From: Clostridia bacterium | Lineage (GTDB): Bacteria > Bacillota > Clostridia > UMGS1810 | Length of the DNA stretch: 8,841 nucleotides | Assembly: GCA_017503945.1 (NCBI GenBank) | Contig: JAFVSB010000008.1 | Location: 1 to 8,841, forward strand | Reading direction: 5' to 3' | Shown here: positions 6,605-8,841 of the stretch, piece after piece | How positions within the stretch are numbered: position 1 is the stretch's first letter | Layout of the letters: each line of letters opens with the position of its first letter | Position numbers and translations under genes: made by a program | Notes under the pieces: model-generated | Databases searched by the model: none | Told to the model about the DNA's origin: nothing | The model's input: only the letters and a program-made list of their open reading frames with translations

Positions 6605-7081
6605 ATGTCTGAAAAAAAGAAAATCAGATTTAATGTCATTGATGCAATTGTGCTTGTGGTTATCATTGCCGTTGTTGCTTTTGTAGGCATCAAGCTCTTC
6701 GGTGGCGAGGTGGCAAGTAATTTGGATTCGGGTAATTACTACACCGTAACCTATTATATCGAAGAATCCCCATCGTTTGCTGCCAAAAACATCGAGGTTG
6801 GCGCACCCGTGAGTGACGAGGGCAAGAATGTGCCCCTTGGCAAGGTCACAGCCGTAGAGCTTGGCCAGTCGGTTATGTATGCTGCAAATGACGAGGGCAA
6901 AATGATAAAATCGGGCAAAGAGGGCTACAACAGCGTCACTCTCACCACCGAGGTGCAGGCAACCGAATTTGACCACGGCATCGAAGTGAACAATGTAAAA
7001 TATGTGGTGGGTCACACCATGACTCTGTATGCAGGCAAAGCAAAGCTCTATGGCCGCATAGCAGGCATCGAAAAGAAATAA
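6605..7081 (+). CDS. DUF4330-family membrane-anchored protein
   Basis: This is a 158-residue protein with a short basic N-terminus (SEKKKIRF), one membrane helix at about 12-32 and an extracytoplasmic domain of about 125 residues rich in beta-type segments. The opening FNVIDAIVLVVIIAVVAFVG and the body pattern (VTYYIEES, a PLGKV turn at 77-81, a closing GRIAGI at 150-155) match what I recall of DUF4330, a family of unknown biochemical role found in Firmicutes, often beside polysaccharide polymerase/ligase genes. Here it lies 24 nt before an O-antigen-ligase-family gene and behind a strong promoter. I infer an accessory role in assembly or export of a surface polymer. ATG 6605 is supported by AAGAGG at 6591-6596. 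No catalytic motif is visible. Confidence 0.75.
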   Translation: MSEKKKIRFNVIDAIVLVVIIAVVAFVGIKLFGGEVASNLDSGNYYTVTYYIEESPSFAAKNIEVGAPVSDEGKNVPLGKVTAVELGQSVMYAANDEGKMIKSGKEGYNSVTLTTEVQATEFDHGIEVNNVKYVVGHTMTLYAGKAKLYGRIAGIEKK

Positions 7082-7091
7082 GCATTTGCTT

Positions 7092-7119
7092 GGGAGGGAC
7101 TCTCTTTGTTTGAACAAAG
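7092..7119 (+). promoter_or_regulatory. Ribosome binding site and start-codon hairpin of the O-antigen-ligase-family gene
   Basis: GGGAGG at 7092-7097 is 8 nt before a TTG at 7106 and decides that start; the next in-frame ATG (7139) has no Shine-Dalgarno sequence. The TTG lies inside a short inverted repeat, CTTTGTT (7104-7110) and AACAAAG (7113-7119), which could form a 6-bp stem with a 4-nt loop over the start codon and lower initiation. Confidence 0.5.
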
Positions 7120-8638
7120 TCTTACCTGTGCTTTTTTGATGTGGATTAAAAAGCTTTTGCTTTCTTATAATGAGTCGGCAATATATGCGCTCATTATGAA
7201 GGCGGCAGCGCTCGTTAAAGGCGCGTTTGAGCGCAGCCTCACCCGTAACTACATCATAGGCACCACCAAATTTCAATCAAAATATTCAACCTCGGTGTTT
7301 TATCACATAATAAGCTCATTTATCAGTTGGTTTTTGTCACTTTCAGAGCGTGTGTATGCGTTTTTTGCTCGCAAATCGGGTGGCGGCATCACCAATGCGG
7401 CATATAATTTAGTCCATTCTTCCGGATATTTTCGCTTTGAATATATCTTAGCGGCATTTTTTGTGCTCATGATGATTGTGCCCGGCCCCATGTGGAACAA
7501 TGCCTACGCGGTAATAGGCGCGGTGCTCCTTTGCGGTCTCTACTATCTTGTGCGCCTTTCGGGCAGAGATTTCGGCACTGATTTCAAAGCTTTGCCTGTG
7601 TCGCTTGTTGCCTTTGTGGTGGCAATTGCTGGCGGTGTGCTCATCACGCCCGTTCGCTCCGACGGCATCAGAATAGCTCTGTTTTTTGTGTCGGCAATTC
7701 TTTTTGCCATTCTCATATGGGGCAGTGTGCGCGATGAAAAAACCCTCAAGGTGTTTGTTACCTTCATGGTGTCGGCGCTTTTTATAATGTGCCTCTATGC
7801 AGTGTATCAGAATTTCGTGGGTGTGCCCACCGATATTCTCCTCACCGATGTCAACACCAATGCGGGCATGCCCGGCAGAGTGTATTCCACCTTTGATAAT
7901 CCCAACAATTTTGCCGAAGTCATAGTGCTCATTGTGCCTTTTGTGTATGCTATGATAATAGCATCAGAGCATAAATTTGCAAAGCTCTTTTTTGTGGGAG
8001 TGTTTGCAGTGTGCATGGCGGCGCTTGCTATGAGCTATTCGCGCTCGTGCTATGTGGCGTTTGCCATATCCACCATCATCTTTGCTCTTTTATATGACTG
8101 GCGACTGTTGCTTCCTCTGGGCATCATTGCTCTTGTGTGTATTCCGTTTTTACCTCACTCGGTAATGAACCGTATTCTCACCATCGGCTCTATGGAAGAC
8201 ACATCAAATTCCTACAGAATATATCTGTGGGAGGGTGTGCTTAAGCTTGTGCGCCACTCGGGTCTCACAGGCATAGGCATTGGTCCCGAAGCCTTTGCCA
8301 AGGCATATCCGCCGTTTGCAAACATATGGGCTGCAAAGGCGCCTCACTCTCACATGCTCTACCTTGAGCTTTTGGTTGAGCTTGGAGTGGTGGGTGTTGT
8401 GAGCTTTTTGTCATTTATGTTTTTTGCACTCAAAAAAGGTCTTGCTACATTCAATCGCACAGGCAAAACCTACCGTTGCATTATCATTGCAGCCATCAGT
8501 GCATTTGCAGGCATCAGCTTCACCGCGTGTGCCGAATATATATGGTTTTATCCAAGAGTTATGTTTGTTTTCTGGATTGTAGTCGGCATACTTTTGGCAT
8601 CGGTAAGATGCAGTAAAAACAGCCGGACTCTGAATTAA
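7106..8638 (+). CDS. O-antigen ligase/polymerase (Wzy_C) family integral membrane protein
   Basis: This is a 510-residue polytopic membrane protein. Residues 1-110 form an extension that is not mainly membrane-spanning, with many basic and aromatic residues. About a dozen hydrophobic segments then follow, near 112-127, 133-150, 163-181, 189-206, 214-233, 270-286, 292-310, 314-330, 333-349, 425-442, 457-475 and 480-499. Wzy_C hallmarks are ALAMSYSRSCYVAF at 306-319 and, in the large loop, RHSGLTGIGIGPEAFAKAYP (383-402) followed by HSHMLYLELLVELGVVG (414-430), with the conserved His of the family loop. Members join or polymerise undecaprenyl-linked glycans. A Gram-positive cell would have no LPS, so the likely substrate is an exopolysaccharide, a wall glycopolymer or a glycoprotein glycan. 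The start is TTG 7106, with GGGAGG 8 nt upstream. It is 24 nt after the DUF4330 gene and shares its promoter. Ligase and polymerase cannot be told apart from sequence alone. Confidence 0.88.
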   Translation: MFEQSLTCAFLMWIKKLLLSYNESAIYALIMKAAALVKGAFERSLTRNYIIGTTKFQSKYSTSVFYHIISSFISWFLSLSERVYAFFARKSGGGITNAAYNLVHSSGYFRFEYILAAFFVLMMIVPGPMWNNAYAVIGAVLLCGLYYLVRLSGRDFGTDFKALPVSLVAFVVAIAGGVLITPVRSDGIRIALFFVSAILFAILIWGSVRDEKTLKVFVTFMVSALFIMCLYAVYQNFVGVPTDILLTDVNTNAGMPGRVYSTFDNPNNFAEVIVLIVPFVYAMIIASEHKFAKLFFVGVFAVCMAALAMSYSRSCYVAFAISTIIFALLYDWRLLLPLGIIALVCIPFLPHSVMNRILTIGSMEDTSNSYRIYLWEGVLKLVRHSGLTGIGIGPEAFAKAYPPFANIWAAKAPHSHMLYLELLVELGVVGVVSFLSFMFFALKKGLATFNRTGKTYRCIIIAAISAFAGISFTACAEYIWFYPRVMFVFWIVVGILLASVRCSKNSRTLN

Positions 8639-8653
8639 ATATTGAATAATAAA

Positions 8654-8692
8654 AAAAGAGACAAGTTTCAAAATCTGAAACTTGTCTCTTTT
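8654..8692. terminator. Strong bidirectional intrinsic terminator
   Basis: A perfect 17-bp stem (AAAAGAGACAAGTTTCA at 8654-8670 paired with its complement at 8676-8692) encloses the 5-nt loop AAATC. An A-run precedes it (8651-8657) and T-rich sequence ends it, so it works in both directions. It lies 15 nt after the O-antigen-ligase-family stop and 1 nt before the minus-strand TAA at 8696-8694. A second in-frame TAA (8693-8691) runs into the stem. Confidence 0.93.
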
Positions 8693-8693
8693 A

Positions 8694-8841
8694 TTACGCT
8701 GCATTATTTTGAACGGTATCTGAGTTGTCGGCAGGAGGTGAGTCGCCGGTGGGAGGTGCCGGGGGCTTGGGTTCAGCTTCGCCCTCGTTTGGCACATCGC
8801 CTGAGCCGTTGCCCTCCTCGGAGGTACCTTCGCCGTTTTGG
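8694..8841 (-). CDS. C-terminal end of an unidentified gene with a Pro/Gly/Glu/Asn-rich tail (5' truncated by window edge)
   Basis: Reading the minus strand from the window edge, 48 codons run to a TAA at 8696-8694, immediately backed by a second in-frame TAA. The tail is low in complexity and almost free of hydrophobic residues: GEGTSEEGNGSGD, then EAEPKPPAPPTGDSPPAD, ending NSDTVQNNAA. Such a disordered acidic, proline-rich end is typical of surface or membrane-anchored Firmicute proteins, but nothing here identifies the family. PPTGD is not a sortase signal because no hydrophobic segment or basic tail follows. The double stop and adjoining terminator support a real gene end. It converges on the O-antigen-ligase-family gene and forms its own transcription unit. 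Confidence 0.65.
   Translation of the reverse strand, partial: QNGEGTSEEGNGSGDVPNEGEAEPKPPAPPTGDSPPADNSDTVQNNAA

Noticed and set aside
6497..7276. A 259-codon minus-strand open frame opposite the DUF4330 gene
   Set aside because: It lies antisense to a gene with a strong promoter and a clear membrane anchor, crosses two coding regions and the divergent promoter region, and its translation has no recognisable domain. Length alone is weak evidence in this composition.
8730..8760. PPTGD as a sortase-type sorting motif in the truncated minus-strand gene
   Set aside because: No hydrophobic stretch or basic tail follows before the stop.
1..8841. CRISPR arrays, tRNA or rRNA genes, insertion sequences, or a defence or phage system
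   Set aside because: Read on both strands, I found no regularly spaced repeats, cloverleaf, terminal inverted repeats with a transposase, or phage-like genes; nearly all the sequence is explained by the listed genes.

Overview
The window reads as a low-to-moderate GC Gram-positive chromosome, most likely a member of the Clostridia (an uncultured gut-type Oscillospiraceae or relative). This is inferred from Shine-Dalgarno sites of the AAGGAGG/GAGGTG type, sigma-A-like promoters, TGA/TAA stops, RecA, RecX and PgsA proteins of Firmicutes character, and an O-antigen-ligase-family protein without any LPS gene nearby. No search was run, so the taxonomy is an inference.

Region 1 (1-4175, plus strand) is a tight housekeeping operon: the tail of an unidentified gene, a stand-alone CinA C-terminal/PncC amidase, recA, recX, rimO and pgsA. 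Gaps between genes run from 14-nt overlaps to 37 nt, so the genes are probably co-transcribed and partly translationally coupled. The operon joins recombination (RecA and its modulator RecX), NMN recycling (PncC type), ribosomal protein S12 methylthiolation (RimO) and phospholipid synthesis (PgsA). A possible internal promoter with nested inverted repeats sits at the rimO/pgsA junction. A compact bidirectional terminator closes the operon.

Region 2 (4223-8638) concerns the cell envelope. A large secreted phosphodiester glycosidase (NAGPA domain, Ig-like repeats and a C-terminal domain that looks like a degenerate phosphoesterase) is on the minus strand. It diverges from a DUF4330 membrane-anchored protein followed by an O-antigen-ligase/polymerase-family membrane protein on the plus strand. 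The 144-nt divergent region holds a near-consensus extended -10 promoter for the DUF4330 gene. I infer that the three genes handle a cell-surface glycopolymer, but no substrate can be read from the sequence.

Region 3 (8654-8841) has a strong bidirectional terminator and the C-terminal end of a minus-strand gene whose tail is rich in Pro, Gly, Glu and Asn.

I see no CRISPR array, tRNA, rRNA, insertion sequence or prophage gene, and no gene-free stretch over 300 nt. The window is mostly ordinary core genome. The items most worth a second look are the three-domain glycosidase, its divergent envelope partners and the rimO/pgsA junction.
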